This document shows, in pieces, positions 40,969 to 50,562 of a stretch of 64,000 nt of DNA. Numbering within the stretch: the stretch's first letter is position 1; each line of letters starts with the position of its first letter. Position numbers and translations under genes: made by a program. The stretch spans positions 62,001 through 126,000 of the forward strand of contig DATMFF010000001.1 of the NCBI GenBank assembly GCA_035556735.1. Reading direction: 5' to 3'. The notes under the pieces were generated by a model. That model ran no database searches and was not told the DNA's origin. It saw only the letters and a program-made list of their open reading frames with translations. The stretch is from CANJBX01 sp035556735 (GTDB taxonomy: Bacteria > Pseudomonadota > Alphaproteobacteria > Rhizobiales > Xanthobacteraceae).

Positions 40969-41541
40969 ATGGATTCCTTCGAGATCAACAAAGTTCTGGG
41001 CGCCCTGCTGTTCGCGTGCCTGTGCCTTCTTTCGCTGAACATCGCCGCCGGCGCGATCTTCGCCCCGCACAAGCCGGAAAAAGCGGGCTACGAGATCGCG
41101 GTGCAGGAAAAGGAGGCGCCCGGCGCCCCCGCCGCGCCGGCAGCGCAAGAGGTGCCGCTCGCGCAGCGGCTGGCCAACGCCGACGTGAAGCGCGGCGAGA
41201 CCGCGGTCAAGAAGTGCCAGGCCTGCCACACCTTCGAGAAGGGCGGCCCGAATCGGGTCGGCCCGAACCTCTGGGGTGTCCTGGGCCGCGAGCGCGCCTC
41301 GCACGCCGGCTTCAACTACTCGGCCGCCATGAAGGCCAAGGGCGGCACTTGGACCGCTGACGACCTCGACCATTTCATCCACAGCCCGAAGAGCTTCGTT
41401 CCCGGGACGACCATGGGCTTCGCCGGCGTGGGGCGCGGCACCGAGCGGGCGGACATCATCGCCTACCTGAACACGCTCTCCGATTCGCCGCAGCCGCTGC
41501 CGAAGGCGGCGGAAGCCGGCGGGACGCCGAAGGCCCAGTAG
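40969..41541 (+). CDS. cycM: Membrane-anchored c-type cytochrome, CycM type
   Basis: 190 aa. An uncleaved N-terminal anchor (residues 8-31), an Ala/Pro/Glu linker, then a class I cytochrome c domain with the haem motif C83-Q-A-C86-H87 and the distal methionine M149 in PGTTMGF. In Bradyrhizobium CycM carries electrons from the bc1 complex to the aa3 oxidase. Here it is assigned by its anchored form and its neighbour kdsB-pheA. Start: CGGGAG 11 nt before the ATG. A perfect intrinsic terminator follows. An AAACCGG...CCGGTTTTT inverted repeat lies upstream (about 40888-40932). Confidence 0.87.
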   Translation: MDSFEINKVLGALLFACLCLLSLNIAAGAIFAPHKPEKAGYEIAVQEKEAPGAPAAPAAQEVPLAQRLANADVKRGETAVKKCQACHTFEKGGPNRVGPNLWGVLGRERASHAGFNYSAAMKAKGGTWTADDLDHFIHSPKSFVPGTTMGFAGVGRGTERADIIAYLNTLSDSPQPLPKAAEAGGTPKAQ

Positions 41542-41566
41542 GGCTGGAACGCCTCCGTTACGACCA

Positions 41567-41596
41567 CGGCCGGGCCTTCGCCCGGCCGTTTTCTTT
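41567..41596 (+). terminator. Intrinsic terminator after cycM
   Basis: CGGCCGGGC-CTTC-GCCCGGCCG followed by TTTTCTTTT: a 9-bp stem, 4-nt loop and U-run, starting 26 nt after the cycM stop codon. Confidence 0.85.
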
Positions 41597-41765
41597 TGAG
41601 GCGCGGCGCCATGACGCCCTTGCGGCCGTGGCGCGGGCACATGAATGTGAAGCACGCGCCCGACGGCGCGGAAAACGAGCACCGTGACGCCGCAATCGAA
41701 AACCAGAATAATCCTGGGGCGTTGACCTGGGCCCGCATATTCGACGGGCCGTTTCGGAGGTTTTT

Positions 41766-43628
41766 GTGGGTATTTTCCACATCTTGGTCCGCCCCGGCTT
41801 TGCCGCCGTCCTCACCATCCTCGCCACCCTGCCCAGCACCGCCGCCGAGCCGGTCTGGCATCACGGCCTGTCGCTGTTCGGGACCCTGAAGTATCCAGCC
41901 GGCTTCCCGCATTTCGACTACGTCAACCCGAAGGCGCCCAAAGGCGGCACCGTGCGCCAGATTGCCTTCGGCACCTTCGACAACTTCAACATGGTGGTCG
42001 CGGGGGTGAAGGGATCGCTGGCCGCCGGCACCGACCTCGCGCTCGACACGCTGATGGCGCCCGCGCTCGACGAGGTGTCGACCGAATACGGCCTGCTGGC
42101 CGAGGGCGTGAGCTATGCCGACGATTTCTCGTGGGTCATCTACCGCCTGCGCGCCGACGCGCGCTGGCATGACGGCAAGCCGATCACGCCTGAAGACGTC
42201 ATCTATTCGATGGAGGTGTTCAAGAAGAACTCGCCGCAGCTTGCCGCCTATTATCGGCACGTGGCGAAGGCCGAGAAGGCGGGCGAGCGCGACGTCAAGT
42301 TCACCTTCGATCAGCCGGGCAACCGCGAGCTGCCGCAGATCGTCGGGCAGCTCACGGTGCTGCCGAAGCATTGGTGGGAAGGCACCGACCGCAACGGCAA
42401 CAAGCGTGACATCACGGCCACGACACTGGAACCGCCGCTCGGCAGCGGCGCCTACCGTGTGAAGGACTTCGTGCCCGGCCGTTCGATCACCTACGAGCGC
42501 GTCAAGGACTACTGGGGCAAGGACCTCAACGTGAACATCGGCCGCGATAACTTCGACGAGCTCCGCTACGAATATTTCCGCGACTCCACCGTGGCGCTCG
42601 AGGCCTTCAAGGCCGACCAGGTGGACTGGCGCACCGAGAACAGCGCGAAGAACTGGGCGACCGCCTACGACTTTCCGGCCGTGCGCGAGAAGCGCGTGAT
42701 CCTGGAGGAATTCCCGATCCGGAATTTCGGGATCATGCAGGCCTTCGCCTTCAACCTGCGGCGCGCGAAATTCGCGGACCCGCGGGTGCGGCACGCGTTC
42801 AACCTTGCCTTCGATTTCGAGGAGATGAACAAGCAGATCTTCTTCGGGCAGTACAAGCGCATCTCCAGCTATTTCGAAGGGACGGAGCTGGCGTCGTCCG
42901 GACTGCCGCAAGGTCTCGAGCTCCAGATTCTGGAGACGGTGCGAGACAAGGTTCCACCGGAGGTCTTCACCAAGCCATTCAAGAATCCGACCGCCGGCGA
43001 TCCGCAGGCGGTGCGCGCCAACCTGCGTGAGGCGGTGCGGCTGCTCAAGGAGGCCGGCTACGAAGTGCGCAACCAGCAGCTCGTCAACGCGAAGACGGGC
43101 GAACCCTTCACGGTCGAGTTCCTGCTCAACAGCCCCGACTACGAGCGCTTCGTCGGCCCCTACAAGCCGGCGCTCGAGCGGCTCGGCATTGCCGTGAACA
43201 TCCGCTCGGTGGACGACGCGCAGTACGAAAATCGCCTGCGGCAATGGGATTACGACATCATCGTCGCGTCCTGGGGCCAGTCGCTGTCGCCCGGCAACGA
43301 GCAGCTCGGCTTCTGGGGCTCGCAGGCCGCGGACCGGCCCGGCTCGCGCAATCTCGTCGGAATCAAGAACCCGGCCGTCGACGCGCTGATCGAGAAGGTG
43401 GTCTTCGCCAAGAGCCGCGAGGAGCTGGTCGCGGCGACCAAGGCGCTCGATCGCGTGCTGCTATGGAACTACTACGTCGTTCCGCAGTGGACCTACGGCA
43501 AGGCGCGCACGGCGCGCTGGAACCGGTTCAGCCGCCCGGACAAGATGCCGGAGTACGGGATCTCGGCGTTTCCGACCATCTGGTGGTGGGACGCGGCCAA
43601 GGCCGCGCGCGTGGGTTCGCGTCAATGA
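41766..43628 (+). CDS. yejA: Peptide ABC transporter substrate-binding protein (SBP family 5, YejA-like), first copy
   Basis: 620 aa. Signal peptide (residues 1-27, ending PSTAAEP), then the family 5 peptide-binding fold with YxGxLKYPAGFPHFDYVNPKAPKGG (typical of YejA), DDFSWVIYRLRADARWHDGKPITPEDV and EPPLGSGAYRVKDF. The start is a GTG at 41766 with CGGAGG 5 nt upstream, which puts the signal peptide at the right place. It delivers oligopeptides or microcin-like peptides to YejBEF. Its stop overlaps the ATG of the second binding protein, so the two are translationally coupled. Confidence 0.87.
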   Translation: MGIFHILVRPGFAAVLTILATLPSTAAEPVWHHGLSLFGTLKYPAGFPHFDYVNPKAPKGGTVRQIAFGTFDNFNMVVAGVKGSLAAGTDLALDTLMAPALDEVSTEYGLLAEGVSYADDFSWVIYRLRADARWHDGKPITPEDVIYSMEVFKKNSPQLAAYYRHVAKAEKAGERDVKFTFDQPGNRELPQIVGQLTVLPKHWWEGTDRNGNKRDITATTLEPPLGSGAYRVKDFVPGRSITYERVKDYWGKDLNVNIGRDNFDELRYEYFRDSTVALEAFKADQVDWRTENSAKNWATAYDFPAVREKRVILEEFPIRNFGIMQAFAFNLRRAKFADPRVRHAFNLAFDFEEMNKQIFFGQYKRISSYFEGTELASSGLPQGLELQILETVRDKVPPEVFTKPFKNPTAGDPQAVRANLREAVRLLKEAGYEVRNQQLVNAKTGEPFTVEFLLNSPDYERFVGPYKPALERLGIAVNIRSVDDAQYENRLRQWDYDIIVASWGQSLSPGNEQLGFWGSQAADRPGSRNLVGIKNPAVDALIEKVVFAKSREELVAATKALDRVLLWNYYVVPQWTYGKARTARWNRFSRPDKMPEYGISAFPTIWWWDAAKAARVGSRQ

Positions 43629-45529
43629 ACCGCGCGCGCCGAATGAGCCGTCCCGGCGACGGTGCACTCACGCGACGAGGCGCCCTGGCCCTCGGCGGCA
43701 ATGCCGCGGCGGCGCTGGTGCTGGGGGCGGCCCTGCCGCCGACGTCCGCGGCCGAGGAAACCGAGCGACACGGCATCTCCGCCTTCGGCGACCTGAAATA
43801 TCCGGCGGACTTCCCGCACTTCGACTACGTCGATCCGAAGGCGCCGAAGGGGGGCCTGTTCTCGCAGATCGGCCCGACCAGGATGTTCAATCAGAACTTC
43901 CTGACCTTCAACTCGCTCAACAGCTACATCCTCAGAGGTGACGCCGCCCAGGGCATGGAGCTGACGTTCTGTTCGCTGATGGCGCGCGCCTCCGACGAGC
44001 CCGATGCGATGTACGGCCTTGCGGCGCGCGCGGTGCGGATCTCCTCAGATGGGCTGACCTATCGTTACCTGCTGCGGCCGCAGGCCCGTTTCCACGACGG
44101 CACGCGCATCACCGCTCAGGACGTCGCCTTCTCGCTCGCGATCCTCAAGGAGAAGGGCCACCCGATCATCACGCAGTTCCTGCGCGACTTCGAGGGCGCA
44201 TCGGCGGAGGGCGACGACGAGGTGGTGGTGCGCTTCAAGCCCAAGCGCTCGCGCGACGTGCCGCTGTTCGTGGCCGGCCTGCCGATCTTCTCACGTGCCT
44301 ATTATGCGAAGCGGCCGTTCGACGAGTCCACGCTCGACGTGCCGCTCGGCTCGGGGCCCTACAAAGTGGGACGCTTCGAAGCCGGCCGCTTCATCGAATA
44401 CGATCGCGTCAAGGACTGGTGGGGCGCGAACCTGCCGGTGAGCGTCGGCCAGCACAATTTCGACACCGTGCGCTTCGAGTTCTATCGCGACCGCGACGTC
44501 GCGTTCGAAGGGTTCACCGGCAGGAGCTACTTGTTCCGCGAGGAGTTCACCTCGCGCATCTGGGCGACGCGCTACGACTTTCCGGCCATCCGCGACGGCC
44601 GTGTGAAACGCGACGAACTGCCCGACGACACGCCGTCGGGCGCGCAGGGCTGGTTCATCAACACGCGGCGCGAAAAGTTCAAGAATCCGAAGCTGCGCGA
44701 GGCGCTGATCTACGCCTTCGATTTCGAATGGACCAACAAGAACATCATGTACGGGTCCTACCTGCGGACCCATTCGGTGTTCCAGAATTCCGACATGATG
44801 GCGAGCGGCAAGCCGACGGGCGCCGAGCTCGCGCTGCTCGAGGAGTTCCGCGGCAAGGTGCCCGACGAGGTGTTCGGCGAGCCTTTCGTGCCGCCCGTGT
44901 CCGACGGCTCCGGCCAGGACCGCAAGCTGCTGCGGCAGGCCCAGCATCTCCTGCAGGAGGCCGGCTTTCCCGCGAAGGATGGACGCCGCGTCACTCCGAG
45001 CGGCGAGCCCTTCACGATCGAGTTCCTGATCGAGGAGCCGTCATTCCAGCCGCACCACATGCCCTACATCAAGAACCTGCATACGCTCGGCATCGACGCC
45101 TCGTTGCGGCTGGTCGACGCGACGCAGATGCAGTCTCGCCGCAACGATTTCGACTTCGACATCACCATCCAGCGCTTTGGCTTCTCGACGACGCCCGGGG
45201 ATTCGTTGCGCTCCTATTTCTCCGCCCAGGCCGCCGGCCTGAAGGGCTCGCAGAACCTCGCCGGGATCGCCGATCCAGTGATCGATATGCTGATCGAGCG
45301 CGTCATCGCCGCCGATACCCGCGAGGCGCTGGTGGTGGCCGCGCGCGCCCTCGATCGCGTGATCCGCGCGGGACGATACTGGGTGCCGCAGTGGTACAAG
45401 GCGTCGCACTGGATCGCCTACTGGGATGTATTCGGGCGGCCGCCAACCAAGCCGCGTTACAGCCGCGGCGTGCTGGAGACCTGGTGGTCCGATCCGGCAA
45501 AGCCCGGCAACGCCGATCGGGCGGGATAG
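43625..45529 (+). CDS. Peptide ABC transporter substrate-binding protein (SBP family 5, YejA-like), second copy
   Basis: 634 aa. The N-terminus has a twin-arginine motif (TRRGALALGG) before a hydrophobic core and AAEETERHG, so Tat export is likely, unlike the Sec-type first copy. The same YejA opening, GDLKYPADFPHFDYVDPKAPKGG, and DVPLGSGPYKVGRFEAGRFIEY follow. ATG at 43625 inside the ATGA overlap. Two different binding proteins feeding one permease would widen the range of peptides taken up. The next 217 nt before yejB hold no gene. Confidence 0.86.
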   Translation: MNRARRMSRPGDGALTRRGALALGGNAAAALVLGAALPPTSAAEETERHGISAFGDLKYPADFPHFDYVDPKAPKGGLFSQIGPTRMFNQNFLTFNSLNSYILRGDAAQGMELTFCSLMARASDEPDAMYGLAARAVRISSDGLTYRYLLRPQARFHDGTRITAQDVAFSLAILKEKGHPIITQFLRDFEGASAEGDDEVVVRFKPKRSRDVPLFVAGLPIFSRAYYAKRPFDESTLDVPLGSGPYKVGRFEAGRFIEYDRVKDWWGANLPVSVGQHNFDTVRFEFYRDRDVAFEGFTGRSYLFREEFTSRIWATRYDFPAIRDGRVKRDELPDDTPSGAQGWFINTRREKFKNPKLREALIYAFDFEWTNKNIMYGSYLRTHSVFQNSDMMASGKPTGAELALLEEFRGKVPDEVFGEPFVPPVSDGSGQDRKLLRQAQHLLQEAGFPAKDGRRVTPSGEPFTIEFLIEEPSFQPHHMPYIKNLHTLGIDASLRLVDATQMQSRRNDFDFDITIQRFGFSTTPGDSLRSYFSAQAAGLKGSQNLAGIADPVIDMLIERVIAADTREALVVAARALDRVIRAGRYWVPQWYKASHWIAYWDVFGRPPTKPRYSRGVLETWWSDPAKPGNADRAG

Positions 45530-45746
45530 CGCGAGATGCCGGCGGCGGGCGACGCCTCCCGGACCGAGAACGGATGATTATATCGATACGCTGCTCGCGC
45601 CCGCCCCGAAGGAAGGGAAACGCACCCAAACCCACACTGGAAATTTAGATTTGCTAGTGTCCCCTTGATCTCGAGGCTCGCATCAGACGGTTCGCCAATG
45701 AGCTGCGACCGTCCGGATCGGGCATTCGCCGGAGCAAAACACGCCG

Positions 45747-46862
45747 ATGATCGCCTATATCGTCCGCCGGCTGCTGCTCATGATCCCGACCATCCTGGGC
45801 ATCATGCTCGTGACTTTCGTGATCGTGCAGTTCGCGCCCGGCGGGCCTGTCGAGCGGGTCATTGCGCAGCTCTCCGGCGCCGACACGGGCGCGTCGTCGC
45901 GCATCGCGGGATCCTCGTCCGGCGACTTCGGATCGCGCGGACAGATGCAGGGCGCTTCGCAGATCGATGCGACGACATCGAAATACCGCGGCGCACAGGG
46001 CCTCGACCCTCAGTTCATCAAACAGCTCGAGGTGCAATTCGGCTTCGACAAACCGGCCTACCAGCGCTTCGGCATCATGCTGTGGAATTTCGTGCGGTTC
46101 GATTTCGGCAAGAGCTATTTCCGCGACGTCACCGTGCTCTCGCTGATCAAGGAAAAGCTGCCGGTCTCCATGTCGCTCGGAATCTGGATGGCGCTGATCG
46201 CGAACCTGATCTCGATCCCGCTCGGCATCCGCAAGGCGGTGAACGACGGGACTCCCTTCGACATGTGGACCTCGACCGCGATCATCGTCGGCTATGCGAT
46301 CCCGGGATTTCTCTTTGCCATCCTGCTGATCGTCCTGTTCGCTGGCGGCTCGTTCTTCGACTGGTTCCCTCTGCGCGGGCTCACCTCGGAGAACTGGTCC
46401 CAACTGCCGTGGTATCAGAAGATCATCGACTATTTCTGGCATCTGACGCTGCCGATCATCTCGATGAGCCTCGCCGCCTTCGCCACGACGACGTTGCTGA
46501 CGAAAAACTCGTTCCTGGACGAGATCCGCAAGCAATACGTGCTGACCGCCCGGGCCAAGGGCTGCACGCAGCGCCAGGTGCTCTACGGCCACGTGTTCCG
46601 GAACGCCATGATGCTGGTCATCGCGGGATTCCCCGGCGCGTTCGTCGGCGCCTTCTTCGGGTCATCGCTGCTGATCGAAACGATCTTCTCGCTCGACGGC
46701 CTCGGTTTGCTGAGCTTCGAGAGCGTCCTCAATCGGGACTATCCTGTGGTATTTGCCAATCTCTACATCTTTTCGCTGATCGGTCTCGTGATGAAGCTCG
46801 TATCGGATCTGACCTACACCTGGATCGATCCGCGCATCGACTTCGAGACCCGGGAGGTGTGA
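45747..46862 (+). CDS. yejB: Microcin C/peptide ABC transporter permease YejB
   Basis: 371 aa inner membrane permease of the DppB/OppB type. It has an N-terminal helix (IVRRLLLMIPTILGIMLVTFVIVQFAPGGP), a periplasmic region to about residue 130 and five further helices. The EAA loop that contacts the ATPase reads NSFLDEIRKQYVLTARAKGCTQRQVLYGHVFRNA. It pairs with YejE. The 217-nt gap before it may contain an internal promoter. It is 1 nt from yejE. Confidence 0.9.
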   Translation: MIAYIVRRLLLMIPTILGIMLVTFVIVQFAPGGPVERVIAQLSGADTGASSRIAGSSSGDFGSRGQMQGASQIDATTSKYRGAQGLDPQFIKQLEVQFGFDKPAYQRFGIMLWNFVRFDFGKSYFRDVTVLSLIKEKLPVSMSLGIWMALIANLISIPLGIRKAVNDGTPFDMWTSTAIIVGYAIPGFLFAILLIVLFAGGSFFDWFPLRGLTSENWSQLPWYQKIIDYFWHLTLPIISMSLAAFATTTLLTKNSFLDEIRKQYVLTARAKGCTQRQVLYGHVFRNAMMLVIAGFPGAFVGAFFGSSLLIETIFSLDGLGLLSFESVLNRDYPVVFANLYIFSLIGLVMKLVSDLTYTWIDPRIDFETREV

Positions 46863-46863
46863 G

Positions 46864-48042
46864 ATGGACGCACGCATCTCCGGCACACCGCCCGATCTGA
46901 CCCCCTCGCCGCTGGGATCAGTGTCTCCGCCGGGCCGCACCGCCTTCGGCCTGTCGCTCGTCAATCGCCGTCGCTGGGCGAATTTCAAGGCCAATCGGCG
47001 CGGATTCATCTCGCTCTGGATCTTCCTCGTTCTGTTCCTGATCTCGCTGTTCGCGGAATTCATCGCCAACGATCGGCCATTCCTCGTCAAGTACGACGGC
47101 CGGCTGTTCTTCCCGGCCTTTGTGAACTACCCCGAGACGACGTTCGGAGGCGACTTCGAGACGGCGGCGGACTATCGCGACCCTTATCTGCAACAGCTGA
47201 TCGCGGACAAAGGCGGCACGATCATCTGGCCGCTGATCCGCTTCTCCTATTCGACGCACAACCTTGACCTGCCGACACCTGCCCCCTCGAAGCCGACCTG
47301 GCTCCTGAGCGAAGCCGAGTGCAAGGCGGTGGTCGAGAAGAAGGGCCTCACTGGCTGCCGCGACCTCGAATACAACTGGCTCGGCACCGACGACCAGGGG
47401 CGGGACGTGCTCGCGCGCCTGATCTACGGCTTCCGGATCTCCGTCCTGTTCGGGCTGACGCTGACGATCTTTTCGTCGATCGTCGGCGTCGTCATCGGCG
47501 CGGTGCAGGGCTATTTCGGCGGCTGGACCGACCTCCTGTTCCAGCGCTTCATCGAGATCTGGAATTCCGTGCCGGAGCTCTACCTGCTGCTGATCATCTC
47601 CTCGATCCTGGTGCCGGGATTCTTCGTCCTGCTGGGCATCATGCTGCTGTTCTCCTGGGTGGCGCTCGAGGGGCTGGTGCGCGCGGAATTCCTGCGCGGA
47701 CGCAACCTCGAATACATCCAGGCGGCACGCGCGCTCGGCGTTTCGAATGTCGTGATCATGTTCCGGCACCTGCTGCCGAACGCCATGGTGGCGACGCTCA
47801 CGTTCCTGCCGTTCATCCTGTCGTCGTCGGTCATGACCCTGACCGCGCTCGACTTCCTCGGATTCGGACTGCCGCCCGGATCGCCATCGCTCGGCGAAAT
47901 GCTGGCGCAGGGCAAGGCCAACATCCAGGCCCCCTGGCTGGGTCTCGCCGGCTTTCTCACCCTGGCGACCATGCTGTCGCTGCTCATCTTCATCGGCGAA
48001 GCGGTGCGCGACGCCTTCGACCCGAGAAAGATCTTTGCGTGA
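46864..48042 (+). CDS. yejE: Microcin C/peptide ABC transporter permease YejE
   Basis: 392 aa OppC-type permease. The cytosolic N-terminus is longer than usual (about 45 residues) and followed by a first helix (ISLWIFLVLFLISLFAEF). A large periplasmic loop (residues 60-185) is typical of YejE. The BPD_transp domain has the EAA motif VRAEFLRGRNLEYIQAARALGVSN. It lies 1 nt after yejB and 4 nt before yejF, so it is certainly in the same operon. Confidence 0.9.
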   Translation: MDARISGTPPDLTPSPLGSVSPPGRTAFGLSLVNRRRWANFKANRRGFISLWIFLVLFLISLFAEFIANDRPFLVKYDGRLFFPAFVNYPETTFGGDFETAADYRDPYLQQLIADKGGTIIWPLIRFSYSTHNLDLPTPAPSKPTWLLSEAECKAVVEKKGLTGCRDLEYNWLGTDDQGRDVLARLIYGFRISVLFGLTLTIFSSIVGVVIGAVQGYFGGWTDLLFQRFIEIWNSVPELYLLLIISSILVPGFFVLLGIMLLFSWVALEGLVRAEFLRGRNLEYIQAARALGVSNVVIMFRHLLPNAMVATLTFLPFILSSSVMTLTALDFLGFGLPPGSPSLGEMLAQGKANIQAPWLGLAGFLTLATMLSLLIFIGEAVRDAFDPRKIFA

Positions 48043-48046
48043 GATA

Positions 48047-49684
48047 ATGGACGCCGCCACCCAACCGCTTCTCTCGGTCCGCGACCTCTCGATCGCCTTC
48101 CGCCAGGGCGATCGCCAGGTGCTCGCGGTCGATCGCGTGTCGTTTGACATCGCCAAGGGCGAGACGCTGGCACTCGTGGGAGAATCCGGCTCGGGCAAGT
48201 CGGTGACGGCGCTCTCGGTAATGAAGCTGCTTCCCTACCCGGCGGCCTCACACCCGTCGGGCAGCATCTGCTTCCGGGGCCAGGAACTGCTCAACCTGTC
48301 TGAAAAAGAGATGCGGCGGGTGCGCGGCAACAAGATCGCGATCATCTTCCAGGAGCCGGCGACCTCGCTCAATCCGCTGCACACGATCGAGAAGCAGATC
48401 GGCGAGATTCTGCTGATCCATCGGGGCCTCGCTGGACCGGCCGCGCGCACCCGGATCATCGAGCTGCTCACGCAAGTCGGCATTCCCGACCCGGCCGGCC
48501 GGCTCGGCAGCTATCCGCACCAGCTTTCGGGCGGCCAGCGCCAGCGCGTGATGATCGCAATGGCCCTCGCCAACGAGCCGGACCTGCTGATCGCGGACGA
48601 GCCGACCACCGCTCTCGACGTCACGGTGCAGGCGCAGATCCTTAAGTTGCTGCAGGACCTGCAGGCGCGGCTCGGAATGGCGATGCTGTTCATCACCCAC
48701 GACCTCGGCATCATGCGCAAGATCGCCAGCCGCGTCTGCGTCATGAAGCAGGGCAAGATCGTCGAGCACGGCGACGTCGAGCACGTGGCGCGCGCCCCGC
48801 AGCACCCCTACACGCGCCAACTGATCGCAGCCCAGCCCAAGTGCGCGCCGGCTCCGGTCAACCCGACCGGCGAGGTCGTGGTGAAGACGGACGACCTGAA
48901 GGTGTGGTTCCCGATCAAGCGCGGTCTGATGCGCAAGGTGGTGGGTCACATCAAGGCCGTGGACGGCGTCAGCCTCGAGGTGCGCAGGGGCGAGACCCTC
49001 GGCATCGTCGGCGAGTCGGGCTCGGGCAAGACGACGCTCGGGCTCGCGATCCTGCGGCTGGTGTCCTCGCAGGGGCCGATCCTGTTCCTCGGCAACCAGC
49101 TCCAAGGACTGAAGTTCAAGGAGATGCGGCCGCACCGGCGCAACATGCAGATCGTGTTCCAGGACCCTTACGGGTCGCTGTCGCCGCGCATGTCCGTCTC
49201 CGACATCATCGAGGAAGGCCTGTGGGTGCACCATCCCAAGCTGAGCAAGGCTGAATGCGAGGAGCGCGTGATCCGTGCGCTCAGCGACGTCGGGCTCGAT
49301 CCCGACACGCGCCACCGTTATCCGCACGAGTTCTCTGGCGGGCAGCGCCAGCGCGTCGCGATGGCGCGCGCGCTCGTGCTGGAGCCGACCTTCATCGTGC
49401 TCGACGAGCCCACGTCCGCGCTCGACATGCTGATCCAGTGCCAGGCGGTCGACCTGCTGCGTGACCTGCAGCAGCGGCACAACCTCACCTACATGTTCAT
49501 CTCGCACGACCTCAGGTGCGTCGCCGCGCTTGCCAGCCGCCTGATCGTGATGCGGAACGGCAAGGTGGTCGAGGAGGGCGCCGCCCCCGAGCTGTTCGCG
49601 AAGCCGAAGAGCGACTACACGCGCGCGCTGTTTGCCGCCGCGTTCAACCTCGAAACCGCCGGCGAAGGGGTCGTCTCCCAATAG
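48047..49684 (+). CDS. yejF: Dual ATP-binding protein YejF of the peptide ABC transporter
   Basis: 545 aa, two fused ABC ATPases, as in YejF. The first (residues 1-270) has Walker A GESGSGKS, signature LSGGQRQR and Walker B LLIADEPTTALD. The second (about residues 285-540) has GESGSGKTT, FSGGQRQR and FIVLDEPTSALD. The oligopeptide/dipeptide C-terminal segment lies between them. It powers peptide import by YejBE. In Sinorhizobium meliloti YejABEF takes up antimicrobial plant peptides together with BacA-type transport, so a host or soil-peptide role is possible here. The ATG at 48047 follows the yejE stop. Confidence 0.92.
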   Translation: MDAATQPLLSVRDLSIAFRQGDRQVLAVDRVSFDIAKGETLALVGESGSGKSVTALSVMKLLPYPAASHPSGSICFRGQELLNLSEKEMRRVRGNKIAIIFQEPATSLNPLHTIEKQIGEILLIHRGLAGPAARTRIIELLTQVGIPDPAGRLGSYPHQLSGGQRQRVMIAMALANEPDLLIADEPTTALDVTVQAQILKLLQDLQARLGMAMLFITHDLGIMRKIASRVCVMKQGKIVEHGDVEHVARAPQHPYTRQLIAAQPKCAPAPVNPTGEVVVKTDDLKVWFPIKRGLMRKVVGHIKAVDGVSLEVRRGETLGIVGESGSGKTTLGLAILRLVSSQGPILFLGNQLQGLKFKEMRPHRRNMQIVFQDPYGSLSPRMSVSDIIEEGLWVHHPKLSKAECEERVIRALSDVGLDPDTRHRYPHEFSGGQRQRVAMARALVLEPTFIVLDEPTSALDMLIQCQAVDLLRDLQQRHNLTYMFISHDLRCVAALASRLIVMRNGKVVEEGAAPELFAKPKSDYTRALFAAAFNLETAGEGVVSQ

Positions 49685-49703
49685 GTTCGGCGGCAGGCCA
49701 GCA

Positions 49704-50561
49704 TCATGGCGCAAGCCGGCGGATCGACCTCAGCTCCACGCCGGCCGCGGCCGTGCGGCGCACCGCTTCGGCGGCCGGCTCGATCGCTACCGCCATGTGA
49801 TGGGCATTGGCGTGCACGATCGTCGACGCATCGCGCGCGATCGCCACGTGGCCCTTCCAGAACAGCAGGTCGCCGCGCTGCAACCTTGCCACAGCAGACG
49901 CATCGCCGACGACCGTGCCCAGTGCGCGTTCCTGCATGTCGCTGTCGCGCGGGCAGCGCTTGCCCGCAGCGGTGAGCGCAACCTGCACCAGGCCCGAGCA
50001 GTCGATACCCAGGCTGGTCTTGCCGCCCCACAGATAGGGCGTGCCGAGGAAGCGCTCCGCCACGGCCACGAAATCGGGGTCGGCTGTCGCGAGCGGCGCA
50101 AGGTGCTGCGCGGGAAGATATTCGCCGTCGGCGGTCACCGCCAAACTGCCCTCGATCGTCGCGACCGCGATCGCGCTGCCGAGCGAGAGCGCGTCGACAG
50201 GCGGCAGCTTGATCGACGGGCCCGGAAACACGAGCGTGCGCAGGGCGGCCACGCGATGCGTCAACGGCGCGGATGGCTCGCCGAGCGCGCCCGACGGCAG
50301 CCAGCCGACGTAGCCGTCGCTGCGCAGCTGCCCCCAGCTCCAGCCCTCGCCGTTATCCTCGTAGACGTCGACGAGTTCGCCGCGCAGCGCCTCGGTCAGC
50401 AGCGCCGCACCGTGAGCCGGCGCCTGTCGGACCGAGGCCTGCGATGCGCGCACGGCGCGGGCGCGCCCCAGCACGAAGCGCGCGGCCTCGACCTGGCCCT
50501 CGAGGTGCGCGGCGGCGAGATCGGGCCTCGCTGGTGTCACGCGCGGATCGAGTACTGCCAT
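49704..50561 (-). CDS. NlpC/P60 family peptidoglycan endopeptidase with SH3-like domains
   Basis: 285 aa. Two bacterial SH3-like modules (about residues 52-155, with GELVDVYEDNGEGWSWGQLRSDGYVGWLP) precede an NlpC/P60 domain with catalytic C188 (GIDCSGLVQ) and H238 (GHVAIARD). This is the arrangement of gamma-D-glutamyl-diamino-acid endopeptidases that act on cell-wall peptides. No signal peptide is visible, so it may work on recycled muropeptides in the cytosol. The ATG at 50561 starts 1 nt after the aminopeptidase stop, so the two are coupled in one operon. Confidence 0.85.
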   Translation of the reverse strand: MAVLDPRVTPARPDLAAAHLEGQVEAARFVLGRARAVRASQASVRQAPAHGAALLTEALRGELVDVYEDNGEGWSWGQLRSDGYVGWLPSGALGEPSAPLTHRVAALRTLVFPGPSIKLPPVDALSLGSAIAVATIEGSLAVTADGEYLPAQHLAPLATADPDFVAVAERFLGTPYLWGGKTSLGIDCSGLVQVALTAAGKRCPRDSDMQERALGTVVGDASAVARLQRGDLLFWKGHVAIARDASTIVHANAHHMAVAIEPAAEAVRRTAAAGVELRSIRRLAP

Positions 50562-50562
50562 C

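Noticed and set aside
46918..48198. Minus-strand frame of 426 codons
   Set aside because: Antisense to yejE, with a charged low-complexity composition and no motif. A shadow frame.
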